35,826 nt of DNA from Pseudonocardia lacus (GTDB lineage Bacteria > Actinomycetota > Actinomycetes > Mycobacteriales > Pseudonocardiaceae). A model generated the notes under the pieces. That model had not been told where the DNA came from, did no database searches, and worked only from the letters and a program-made list of their open reading frames with translations. Positions 16,616 to 23,937 of this stretch are shown here, one piece after another. Position 1 is the stretch's first letter. Each line of letters begins with the position of its first letter. The DNA lies in the NCBI RefSeq assembly GCF_018531445.1, contig NZ_JAHDTH010000065.1, positions 1 through 35,826 of the forward strand, read 5' to 3'. Position numbers and translations under genes: made by a program.

Positions 16616-17850
16616 CCCGGCTGTCCCGGCGGCGGTTGTTCGGCCTGGCGGGCGCCGGTGCGGCGCTCGCCGGGGTGGGCGCCGCCGCCGGCTGCACGGC
16701 CGCGGCCGAACCCGTCCCGGGCCCGGCGGAGGCCGTGGTGCCGTTCCGCGGCGCCCGCCAGGCCGGGATCGTCACCCCGGCCCAGGACCGGCTGCACTTC
16801 GTCGCCCTCGACCTCACCACCGACGACCGCGACCGCGTCATCGCGCTGCTCAAGAAGTGGACCGCGGCCGCCGAGCGGATGGTCGCCGGCGCCGAGACCA
16901 CCCCCGGCGGCGCGGTCAACCGCAACCCCGACGCCCCGCCCGACGACACCGGCGAGGCGCTCGGCCTGCCCGCGTCGTCGCTGACCCTGACCTTCGGGAT
17001 CGGCGCCGGGCTGCTCGACAAGCTCGGCCTGGCCGACCGCATGCCCGCCGGGCTGGCCCCGCTGCCCGGCTTCACCGGCGACCAGCTCGACCCCGCCACC
17101 TCCGGCGGCGACCTGTGCATCCAGGCTTGCGCCCAGGACCCCCAGGTCGCCGTGCACGCCGTGCGCAACCTCGTGCGGATGGGCTTCGGCACCACGACGG
17201 TCCGCTGGTCGCAGCTCGGCTTCGGACGCACGTCCTCGACGTCGACCGCGCAGGCCACCGCCCGCAACCTGTTCGGCTTCAAGGACGGCACCCACAACCT
17301 CAAGGCCGAGGACGGCGCCGAGCTCGACCGCCACGTCTGGGTCCAGCCCGGCGACGGCCCCGCATGGCTCGACGGCGGCACCTACCTGGTGGCCCGCCGG
17401 ATCCGGATGCACATCGAGATCTGGGACCGCACCTCGCTGTCCGAGCAGGAGCGCATCATCGGCCGCGACAAGGGCGAGGGCGCGCCGCTGGGCAAGCAGG
17501 CCGAGTTCGACCTGGCCGACTACGCGGCCCTCGACGCCACGGGCTCGCCGGTGATCCCGACGATCGCCCACATCCGGTTGGCCTCCGCCGAGAACCTGGG
17601 CGGTACCCGGATCCTGCGCCGCGGCTACAACTTCGTCGACGGCAGCGACGGCCAGGGCCACCTCGACGCCGGCCTGTTCTTCATCGCCTTCCTGCGCGAC
17701 CCGCACGGGCAGTTCGTGCCGATGCAGAGCGCGCTGGCCAACAGCGACGACCTCATGGAGTACATCGAGCACACCGGCTCGGCCGTCTTCGCCTGCCCCG
17801 CGGGCCTGGCCGAGGGCGCGTACTGGGGCCAGTCGCTCCTGGAGCCGTGA
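16612..17850 (+). CDS. efeB: EfeB Dyp-type heme peroxidase, Tat-exported
   Basis: A 412-residue deferrochelatase/peroxidase of the EfeUOB system. The N-terminus SRRRLFGLAGAGAALAG is a twin-arginine signal, so the folded heme protein is exported. Dyp hallmarks are GFKDGTHN (GxxDG, distal Asp) near residue 222, the HIEIWDRTSLSEQE segment, the heme-ligand His region IAHIRLAS, and RGYNFVDGSDG near the C-terminus. EfeB family proteins oxidise Fe(II) or release iron from heme; which applies here cannot be told. It overlaps efeO by 4 bp and is followed at once by a hairpin that includes its stop codon. Confidence 0.95.
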   Translation: MTRLSRRRLFGLAGAGAALAGVGAAAGCTAAAEPVPGPAEAVVPFRGARQAGIVTPAQDRLHFVALDLTTDDRDRVIALLKKWTAAAERMVAGAETTPGGAVNRNPDAPPDDTGEALGLPASSLTLTFGIGAGLLDKLGLADRMPAGLAPLPGFTGDQLDPATSGGDLCIQACAQDPQVAVHAVRNLVRMGFGTTTVRWSQLGFGRTSSTSTAQATARNLFGFKDGTHNLKAEDGAELDRHVWVQPGDGPAWLDGGTYLVARRIRMHIEIWDRTSLSEQERIIGRDKGEGAPLGKQAEFDLADYAALDATGSPVIPTIAHIRLASAENLGGTRILRRGYNFVDGSDGQGHLDAGLFFIAFLRDPHGQFVPMQSALANSDDLMEYIEHTGSAVFACPAGLAEGAYWGQSLLEP

Positions 17851-17877
17851 TCCCCTCCCCGGCGCCCGGGGGGATCA
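17848..17877. terminator. Hairpin ending efeUOB
   Basis: TGATCCCC (17848-17855, including the efeB stop codon) pairs with GGGGATCA (17870-17877) around a G/C-rich 14-nt loop. No T-run. It likely ends the efe transcript ahead of the convergent transglycosylase gene. Confidence 0.62.
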
Positions 17878-17885
17878 GCGGCGGA

Positions 17886-17945
17886 TTGGACGAGAGCCGC
17901 TTTCGTGCGGCGGGGTTGGACGAGAGCCGCGCTCGTTCGGCCGGA
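17886..17945 (+). repeat. TTGGACGA repeat pair, copy 2 (30-bp period)
   Basis: TTGGACGAGAGCCGC starts at 17886 and again at 17916, exactly 30 bp apart. Each unit continues with a self-complementary segment (GCCGC...GCGGC in the first). It matches the pair at 6940-6994 in unit sequence and period. It sits between two convergent genes, after the efe terminator. Confidence 0.72.
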
Positions 17946-17971
17946 CGCGGCGAGGGGAGGGTGTCCTCGGG

Positions 17972-18769
17972 TCAGCGGTCGGGGGAGGGCGGTGGGGCGG
18001 CGTAGCGCTCGACCGCGGCCCAGACCAGCCGGCCGTAGGAGGTCGAGTTGTTGTAGGTGAGCACGCCCGCCCACCAGCCGGGGCCGGTGCCGGTGTCGCG
18101 GCCCCCGGCGCACAGGTAGTTGCCGGCGGCCAGGGCGGCGTCGTCGATCTGCTGGGGGTCGTTCACGCCGTCGCCGTTGCCGTCGGCGCCGTAGCGCTGC
18201 CAGGTGGTCGGCAGGAACTGCATCGGCCCGACGGCGCGGTCGAGCTCCAGGTCGCCGTCCAGCTCGCCGCCGTCGGAGTCGGGCATCCAGCGGGTGCCGC
18301 CGGTGCCGTCCAGCGGGATGCCGATGATCGAGGGCCGGGCGACGCCGTCGGCGTCGACCTCGGCCGGGCCGATCTGCCCGTGGTGCGACTCCACCCGGCC
18401 GATCCCGGCGAGCGTCGCCCAGGACAGCCGGCACTCCGGCTCCCGCGCGTGCAGGGTCAGCTCGGCAGCGCCGTAGGCGCGCACAACCCTCGGCGGCAGG
18501 TCGTGGGCCTCGGCGACGCCCTCGGCCCACACGTCCAGGTCGACGTCGGCGGCGAGGGCGGCCGGTTGCGGGGCGGGCGTGTCCGGCTCGACGTCGGCCT
18601 CGACGATCCCGTCGCCCTGGCCGCGCACGGGCGGCAGGTCGGCGTCGTCGATCCGGGACGCCAGCACCAGGCCGACGACCACGACGAGTCCGAGGAGCAT
18701 GGCCATCGCGGCGACGACGACACCGAGAGCCACGACGGCGGGGCGTCTGCGCACGGCCACACCACCCAC
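17972..18769 (-). CDS. Membrane-anchored lytic transglycosylase
   Basis: A 265-residue cell-wall enzyme expected to cleave the glycan strands of peptidoglycan. One N-terminal membrane helix (about residues 13-37) anchors it facing outward, then a Pro/Ala/Asp linker to ~75. The catalytic domain follows: TLAGIGRVESHHGQIGP with the catalytic Glu, AVGPMQFLPTTWQRYG, the EF-hand-like calcium loop DGNGDGVNDPQ, then AALAAGNYLC and TYNNSTSYGRLVWAA, the usual actinobacterial SLT/MltB-type pattern. The start is the GTG at 18769; a GTG 9 bases in is also possible. It follows mazG on the same strand with a 43-bp gap. Confidence 0.88.
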   Translation of the reverse strand: MGGVAVRRRPAVVALGVVVAAMAMLLGLVVVVGLVLASRIDDADLPPVRGQGDGIVEADVEPDTPAPQPAALAADVDLDVWAEGVAEAHDLPPRVVRAYGAAELTLHAREPECRLSWATLAGIGRVESHHGQIGPAEVDADGVARPSIIGIPLDGTGGTRWMPDSDGGELDGDLELDRAVGPMQFLPTTWQRYGADGNGDGVNDPQQIDDAALAAGNYLCAGGRDTGTGPGWWAGVLTYNNSTSYGRLVWAAVERYAAPPPSPDR

Positions 18770-18812
18770 CGTAGCGACGGATCCCGCGGGCCACTCCGAG
18801 GGGCGACCCCGT

Positions 18813-19757
18813 TCAGGTCGGTGGCGCGTTGACCTGCCAGTACGTCCGCCAGCCCGCGGAGTCCATGGCGTGCGGGTCGACGCCGTCGGCCAGCGCCGCC
18901 TTCTCCGCGGCGCGCACCGCGTCGGCGAAGCGGCGGGCGGCGCCGCGCAGCTCGGCCTCCGGGTCGATGCCGGCCAGCCGGGCCGCGGCGGCCAGCGCGA
19001 ACAGCCGCTCCCCCACCTGCGACCCGGCCGGGAGCAGGTCGGCGGGCAGCCCGGCGCGGGCCGTGCGGTTGGTCAGCTTGGCGGCAAGCGCGACCGCGGG
19101 CTGGCCGAGCGGCACGCCGTCCACGCTGGACTCCCGGCGCTTCTCGGCCCGCTTCAGCTCCTCCCAGCGGTGCTCCTGGCGCTCGGCCGTGTCGACGACC
19201 TCGCTCCCGGCGAACACGTGCGGGTGCCGGCCGACGAGCTTGGCCACCAGGTCGGCGGCCACGTCGTCGACGGTGAACGGGGCGTCGGGGTGCTCGGCGG
19301 CGATCCGGGCGTGGAACAGCACCTGCAGCAGGACGTCGCCGAGCTCCTCGCGGGTGGCGTCGCGGTCGTCGTCCTCGATGGCCTGGTACAGCTCGTAGCA
19401 CTCCTCGACCAGGTACTGCAGCAGTGAGGTGTGGGTCTGCTCGGCGTCCCACGGGCAGCCGCCGGGCGAGCGCAGCCGGTCCATCACGGCCACCGCGTCC
19501 AGCAGGGCGGCACCGGCCGGTTCCGGCGCGGCCAGCACCCGGTCGGCGGTGGCGGCGTCGGGGTGGTGGGGGTCGGTGGTCAGCAGGACCTCGAACGGCT
19601 CGCCGCCGACCCGGCGCACGGCGCCCAGCTCGGCGAGCAGGTCGTCGGTGACGGTGGCGTCGGCGTGGACGACGGCCGCCGAGCGCAGCGCGGGGACCGC
19701 GGCGGCCGGCACCGACGCCGGGGTCCGCGCGGGGAGGACGACCAGGGTGCCCGGCAC
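18813..19757 (-). CDS. mazG: MazG nucleoside triphosphate pyrophosphohydrolase
   Basis: A 314-residue enzyme that hydrolyses (d)NTPs to NMP and PPi, clearing damaged nucleotides and, in some bacteria, damping ppGpp signalling. The MazG core has SPGGCPWDAEQTHTSLLQYL, then EECYELYQAIEDDD and EELGDVLLQVLFHARI, which together give the EExxE...ExxD metal site; the segment ending KRAEKRRESSVDGVP is also typical. The first ~80 residues are an N-terminal part seen in actinobacterial MazG. Start GTG 19757. The gene lies 4 bp after the SurA-like lipoprotein stop and before the lytic transglycosylase; surA-like/mazG near mfd is a usual actinobacterial order. Confidence 0.95.
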   Translation of the reverse strand: MPGTLVVLPARTPASVPAAAVPALRSAAVVHADATVTDDLLAELGAVRRVGGEPFEVLLTTDPHHPDAATADRVLAAPEPAGAALLDAVAVMDRLRSPGGCPWDAEQTHTSLLQYLVEECYELYQAIEDDDRDATREELGDVLLQVLFHARIAAEHPDAPFTVDDVAADLVAKLVGRHPHVFAGSEVVDTAERQEHRWEELKRAEKRRESSVDGVPLGQPAVALAAKLTNRTARAGLPADLLPAGSQVGERLFALAAAARLAGIDPEAELRGAARRFADAVRAAEKAALADGVDPHAMDSAGWRTYWQVNAPPT

Positions 19758-19761
19758 CGCC

Positions 19762-20682
19762 TCAGCCCGCGGCCGGCGCGCTCGGCAGCAGGATCTCGCC
19801 GGACAGGTCCTCCTCGGCGACGACCTGCAGGCTGATCGGGTCCCACACGCCGTAGCGCGGGTTGACCGTCACCCCGATCTCCTCGGCGACCGGCTGCAGG
19901 AGGCGGTAGCCGACGCCGACGAGGTCGGACTGGCTGAGCGCGTTCACCGCCTCCGGCGGGGACTGGACGTCGGTGCGGCTGTCGGTCACCCGCAGCACGA
20001 TCCAGGTGGCCCGGCCCGGGTCGGGTCGGAAGGCCGCGACGCCGCCGACCGGGGTGCTGAACAGCACCGTCGCGGCCGCGTCCGGCGCGGTGACGGCCTG
20101 GAAGGTCTGCCCGCGGGCGGCGGTGTCCGGGTTGTCGAACAGCGCCTCGGCCGCCGGGCCGCCCCGCAGCAGGGTCTGCGCCGTGCGGTCGGCCTCCTCG
20201 CGGGAGGTCGCCGCGACCAGGTCGGCGGTCACCGAGAGCCCGCCGACGACGTCGCGGGCCATCTCCGCGGCCAGCAGCTGGTCGCGGGTGCGCTCGCGCA
20301 GGCCGGCCTCGTCGAGGAACGTGTTCTCCAGGATGGACGGGGTGCCGCCCTGGTCGGCCAGCGCCGAGTCGACCTGCTGCTCGGTGACCGTGATCCGGCG
20401 CGCGGCCGCCTCCCGGGTGACCAGCTCGTGCAGGACCTCCTGGGTGACCAGCCCGCGGGCGACGTCGGCCGGGCCGCGCCCGTCGGCGGCGAGCCGCGAC
20501 ATCTGGTCGGGCTTGTCCAGGGCGATCTGCATCCGGTCCTGCACGGTCTCCAACGGAACGACGCGGTCGCCGATCACCACCGCGGAGCCGGGCGAGCCGA
20601 CGCCGCCGCACCCGGTCGCCACCGCTCCCGCTGCCACCACGGCCACGACGACCCGCACCACACGCCTACGCACGTCGGACAC
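19762..20682 (-). CDS. SurA N-terminal domain-like lipoprotein
   Basis: A 306-residue exported lipoprotein. The signal (RRRVVRVVVAVVAAGAVATGC) ends in a lipobox with Cys25. Residues ~30-155 resemble the SurA_N chaperone domain: AVVIGDRVVPLETVQDRMQI, then EVLHELVTREAAARRITVTE and LRERTRDQLLAAEMARDVVG. No parvulin (PPIase) domain is evident in the rest. By analogy it would help fold exported proteins. GTG 20682 is taken as the start although its purine-rich stretch (GAGAGG) is directly adjacent; the start may be a few codons later. mazG follows after 4 bp. Two palindromes lie upstream at 20724-20757. Confidence 0.85.
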   Translation of the reverse strand: MSDVRRRVVRVVVAVVAAGAVATGCGGVGSPGSAVVIGDRVVPLETVQDRMQIALDKPDQMSRLAADGRGPADVARGLVTQEVLHELVTREAAARRITVTEQQVDSALADQGGTPSILENTFLDEAGLRERTRDQLLAAEMARDVVGGLSVTADLVAATSREEADRTAQTLLRGGPAAEALFDNPDTAARGQTFQAVTAPDAAATVLFSTPVGGVAAFRPDPGRATWIVLRVTDSRTDVQSPPEAVNALSQSDLVGVGYRLLQPVAEEIGVTVNPRYGVWDPISLQVVAEEDLSGEILLPSAPAAG

Positions 20683-20723
20683 CCTCTCACGTCGTCGGAT
20701 CGGTCCCGTCCAGGGTCACGGGT

Positions 20724-20757
20724 CGGGTGTTCACCCGGTGTGTGGGGTGTTCACCCG
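20724..20757. promoter_or_regulatory. Two palindromes 20 bp apart upstream of the SurA-like gene
   Basis: CGGGTGTTCACCCG (20724-20737) and GGGGTGTTCACCCG (20744-20757) share the core GGGTGTTCACCC and are spaced exactly 20 bp, two helical turns, 42 bp before the GTG at 20682. Cooperative binding of a dimeric regulator is a natural reading. The regulator is unknown. Confidence 0.5.
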
Positions 20758-20812
20758 ACACGGCGGGCGGGCGGGGCGCCGTAGCTTCTGCATTGCCCCG
20801 CCAGCGCGCAAC

Positions 20813-20853
20813 GGGGTGCGGTCGGTGTTCTGGAGGGGAACCGACCGCACCCC
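20813..20853. terminator. Long hairpin after the response regulator gene
   Basis: A perfect 14-bp stem (GGGGTGCGGTCGGT at 20813-20826 with its complement at 20840-20853) and a 13-nt loop, 19 bp beyond the response regulator stop. There is no T-run, but the stem is strong enough to act as an actinobacterial terminator. Confidence 0.7.
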
Positions 20854-20872
20854 GGTGCCGCGCGCGGGCGCG

Positions 20873-21559
20873 TCAGCCGTCTCCGCCGAGATCGTCGAAG
20901 TCGTCGAGGTCCACGATGCCGTCCTGCAACGCGCGGATCATCAGCGCGGACTTCGACGTCGCCGGGCGGCCCGTGTCGGCGTACTTTATGCGGACGCGCT
21001 CGATGTGCGTGTCCACGGTCTTCACCGAGATGTGCAGCCGGCGCGCCACCAGCTGCTTGGACTCGCACTCGAACCAGGCGATCAGGACCTCGCGCTCGCG
21101 TTCGCTGAGCACCGGTCGCCCGGGTCTTCGGTCGCCGGCGAGGATGCCGCTGAGCACCGGTCCGGTGTACGTGCCGCCCTCGGCGATCGCGTGGATGGCC
21201 GGCACCAGGTGCTCGTCGCCCTCGGACTTGGTCAGGTACGTGGCCACGCCCAGCTCCACGCAGCGCAGCACGGTGTCGGCGGAGTCCTCCTGCGAGTACA
21301 CGATGACCCGCCGCCCCGCCTGGATCAGCCGTCGCAGCGACGAGAAGTCCGGCTGGCTGCCGTAGAGCAGGTCGAAGACGACGACGTCGGCGTCCGCGCC
21401 CGCCCCGGCGAAGGCCGCCGCGGGCCGGTTGCCGCTGTCGACGACCTCGATGGGCGGATCGGCTCCCGAGCACCAGGCGCGCACCCCGTCCACGATCGCG
21501 GGGTGGTCGTCGACGATCACGACCGTCGGCCCCCGCCGGCCGGTCAGGGGATCAGCCAT
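20873..21559 (-). CDS. LuxR/NarL-family response regulator
   Basis: A 228-residue DNA-binding response regulator. The receiver domain (residues ~10-125) keeps the acidic pair in VVIVDDHPAIVDG, a phosphoacceptor Asp in VVVFDLLYGSQPDF, the Ser of VIVYSQEDS and the Lys of ATYLTKSEG. The output domain is a LuxR-type HTH: LSEREREVLIAWFECESKQL, then ARRLHISVKTVDTHIERV. The C-terminal GRPATSKSALMIRALQDGI is a variant I have seen in other actinobacterial regulators. ATG 21559 overlaps the upstream sensor gene by 16 bp, so the two are translated together. It is the last gene of the mfd-kinase-pseudokinase-regulator run and has a strong hairpin after it. Confidence 0.92.
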   Translation of the reverse strand: MADPLTGRRGPTVVIVDDHPAIVDGVRAWCSGADPPIEVVDSGNRPAAAFAGAGADADVVVFDLLYGSQPDFSSLRRLIQAGRRVIVYSQEDSADTVLRCVELGVATYLTKSEGDEHLVPAIHAIAEGGTYTGPVLSGILAGDRRPGRPVLSEREREVLIAWFECESKQLVARRLHISVKTVDTHIERVRIKYADTGRPATSKSALMIRALQDGIVDLDDFDDLGGDG

Positions 21560-22644
21560 CTGGCCTCCACCCAGGTCCGCCCGCCGTCGACGACCGTCGA
21601 CGTCCGCACGTGCTCGCCTCCCGGCGCATCGTCCCCCGAACCACCGACGTCGCCGTCGGTGACAACGCTCACCGTGACATCCCTCCCGGTGCCGCCGACC
21701 GTCACGCGGGCCACCCGCGTGGTGACCAGTAGTACACCGCTGATCGCCTCGACCAACGACCGGCGTACCTCGGGCGGGGGCTCGACCGCGAGGGGCCGGG
21801 CCGCGTACCGCACCCTCACGCCGCGCCGCTCGACGACGTCGACCAGCGATTCCACCTCCGCGGCCAGCAGCGTCGCCTCGTCGCCCTGCTCGCTGAAGAG
21901 CCTGCGCATGCGGGCCGCCTCCACCGCGGCGGCCCGCTGCACGGCGTGGTCGGTTGGCGACAAGGTGCCATCGGCCAGCCCGCGCAGCAGCGGCAGCGCG
22001 GTCTCGCGCAGCGCCGCGTACCGGGCCTCGCGGTCGGTGTGCACCTCGCGCGCGATGGCCTCCTGGGTGGCCGCCTCGGCCTGGGCCACCGCGACCTCGG
22101 TGGCGCGTTCGGCGATCGCGCGCAGCACCAGGGTCGCCGCCATCAGCGCGAACTGGAACGAGCTGACGCCAAGGGCCACGGTCGCCAGGGTGACCAACTG
22201 CTCGGAGAGCACGCCGCGCACCGCCAGCAGCGCCGCGGTGACCGCGACGTGCAGCAGGACGAACGCCACCACCGTCCGGATCCGGCGGTCGGCGAACAGC
22301 ACCAGCCCGAACCAGCCGACCACCCCGAAGGTGTAGTGCGCGGGGCCCAGCAGCTCCGACGTCGGCAGCGACGCCGCCGCGGCGGTCGACACGGCCAGCA
22401 CGCCCAGCGCCACCGGCCAGGCCGTGCGCCCCCAGAACGCGCCCCGCGCGCTGAGCACGGCGTCGACCGCGGCCACCGCGACCAGCAAGCCGTACCAGAG
22501 CCAGCCCAGCCACTGCGACGAGTAGGCGTCGAGGCTGGGCAGCAGGCTGGGCAGGTCGAGCAGCAGCAGGATGGCGATGAGGATCACCGACTGCGCCTGG
22601 CGCACCCCGCGCAGCAGCAGCCGGCCCATCGGGTGGTCATCCAC
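21544..22644 (-). CDS. Six-helix membrane protein with a degenerate histidine-kinase module
   Basis: A 366-residue membrane protein. About six hydrophobic helices span residues 17-173 (among them VILIAILLLLDL and GWLWYGLLVAVAAVDAV). A helical linker follows, then ARYAALRETALPLLRGLADG (about 209-226), which resembles a HisKA_3 helix but with Arg-Glu where active kinases have His-Asp. The C-terminus EAISGVLLVTTRVARVTVGG looks like an ATP-binding N-box without its Asn, and the G-boxes are absent. I infer a catalytically dead kinase partner. The GTG at 22644 overlaps the upstream kinase by 8 bp; an ATG at 22629 is an alternative. No function is proven; it may sense a membrane signal or tune the neighbouring kinase. 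Confidence 0.75.
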   Translation of the reverse strand: MDDHPMGRLLLRGVRQAQSVILIAILLLLDLPSLLPSLDAYSSQWLGWLWYGLLVAVAAVDAVLSARGAFWGRTAWPVALGVLAVSTAAAASLPTSELLGPAHYTFGVVGWFGLVLFADRRIRTVVAFVLLHVAVTAALLAVRGVLSEQLVTLATVALGVSSFQFALMAATLVLRAIAERATEVAVAQAEAATQEAIAREVHTDREARYAALRETALPLLRGLADGTLSPTDHAVQRAAAVEAARMRRLFSEQGDEATLLAAEVESLVDVVERRGVRVRYAARPLAVEPPPEVRRSLVEAISGVLLVTTRVARVTVGGTGRDVTVSVVTDGDVGGSGDDAPGGEHVRTSTVVDGGRTWVEARWLIP

Positions 22645-23851
22645 GCGACCACCCCAGCTCCACGACGGTGCCCGCGCCGGGCGCGGAGCGGATGTCGGCC
22701 GAGCCGCCGACCCTGGCCATGCGCTCGCGGATCGACAGCACCAGGCCGTGGCGCGTCTGCGGCACCCCCGCCGGCGCGAAGCCCGGCCCCCGGTCGCTGA
22801 CCGTCACCACGAGCCCGTCCGCGGCGCCGGTCATCCGCAGCTCGGCCCGGCCGGTGCCGGCGTGGCGCCGGACGTTCTCCAGCGCCTCGCCCACCGCCCC
22901 CTCCAGGGCCCGCCCGACCGGTCCGGGCACCAGCACCGGCCCGTCGGCGCCCAGGTCGAGCCCCACCGCGACCTTCGCGCGCCCGGCGACGTCGGTCAGC
23001 GCGGCGACCAGGTCGCACCACTCGTCGGATTCGGCGGGCTCGCCGACGAGCGCGGCGATGTCGCGGCGGAGCTGGTCGGCCAGCCACGCCTCGGTCCCGC
23101 GGACCTCGCCGAGCCCGACCATGAGCAGGGTGCTGGCCGCCGTGTCGTGCACCGTCGACCAGTGCAGGCGCTGGTCGGCGCGGCGGGCCGCCGCGGTGCC
23201 CGCCTCCCGCTCCTGGGCGAAGCCGCGCTCCATCCGCTCGTCGGCGATCTGCCCGCCGCGCTGCACGAGCCGCCACAGCAGCCGCGACAGCACCGCTTCG
23301 ACGACCGTCCAGACCCCGCCCGCCACGAGCGCGCCGAGCAGCCCGACGCCGGGGCTCAGCGCGGCCCCGACGACCAGCGCGACGCCGATCGCCGCCGCGG
23401 ACACCATGCCCAGCCGCAACGGGAAGTGCCACTGCATCGCCACCACGCCGAACGAGACGACCGGGGTGACCCAGCCGGCCAGCCGCCCGGTCAGCACCGG
23501 GTCGACCAGCAGCGGCTGGGCCAGGGACAGCGCGCACAGCACGCCGACGTCGAGCCCGCACAGCACGGGGTTCGGGGCGGTCCGCGTCCGCCAGCCGTAA
23601 TGGAGGCTCCACGCCGCGAAGCACACCGCGACGACCACGCACGCGCCGACCCCGATCGGCGGCCCGGCGAACGGCGCGATCAGCGCGCCGAGCACCCCGA
23701 CCACCGCCCGGCCCAGGCCGGCGTAGCTCTGCGCGGAGCGGTGCAGGAACTCCGCGGTCGTGCGCGGCCGACCGCTGCCGGCGGGCTGGATCAACCGGTC
23801 GAGCACGATCCAGGGCAGCTGCCACCGGTGGGGGGCGGGGTGCTCGGTCAC
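22637..23851 (-). CDS. NarL-type membrane sensor histidine kinase
   Basis: A 404-residue sensor kinase. Six or so membrane helices lie between residues 47 and 198. The phosphoacceptor is H235 in WSTVHDTAASTLLMVG (HisKA_3 HD motif). The HATPase domain keeps the N-box GEALENVRRHAG (N326), the G1-box VSDRGPGFAP (about 351-360) and the GTVVELGW end. It should autophosphorylate and pass phosphate to the response regulator at 20873. I chose GTG 23851 because CTGGAG lies 4 bases upstream; a longer form from 24004 would overlap mfd by 67 bp. The start is 86 bp after the mfd stop, so read-through from mfd is possible. The ligand is unknown. Confidence 0.88.
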   Translation of the reverse strand: MTEHPAPHRWQLPWIVLDRLIQPAGSGRPRTTAEFLHRSAQSYAGLGRAVVGVLGALIAPFAGPPIGVGACVVVAVCFAAWSLHYGWRTRTAPNPVLCGLDVGVLCALSLAQPLLVDPVLTGRLAGWVTPVVSFGVVAMQWHFPLRLGMVSAAAIGVALVVGAALSPGVGLLGALVAGGVWTVVEAVLSRLLWRLVQRGGQIADERMERGFAQEREAGTAAARRADQRLHWSTVHDTAASTLLMVGLGEVRGTEAWLADQLRRDIAALVGEPAESDEWCDLVAALTDVAGRAKVAVGLDLGADGPVLVPGPVGRALEGAVGEALENVRRHAGTGRAELRMTGAADGLVVTVSDRGPGFAPAGVPQTRHGLVLSIRERMARVGGSADIRSAPGAGTVVELGWSRG

Positions 23852-23937
23852 CGCACTCCAGGTGGTCCTGGCCGCCCCGGCGGCCGCTTCGAGGGTCGTC
23901 TCGCCACCCGTCCCGGTGACCGGGCGGCCCGGCGAGG

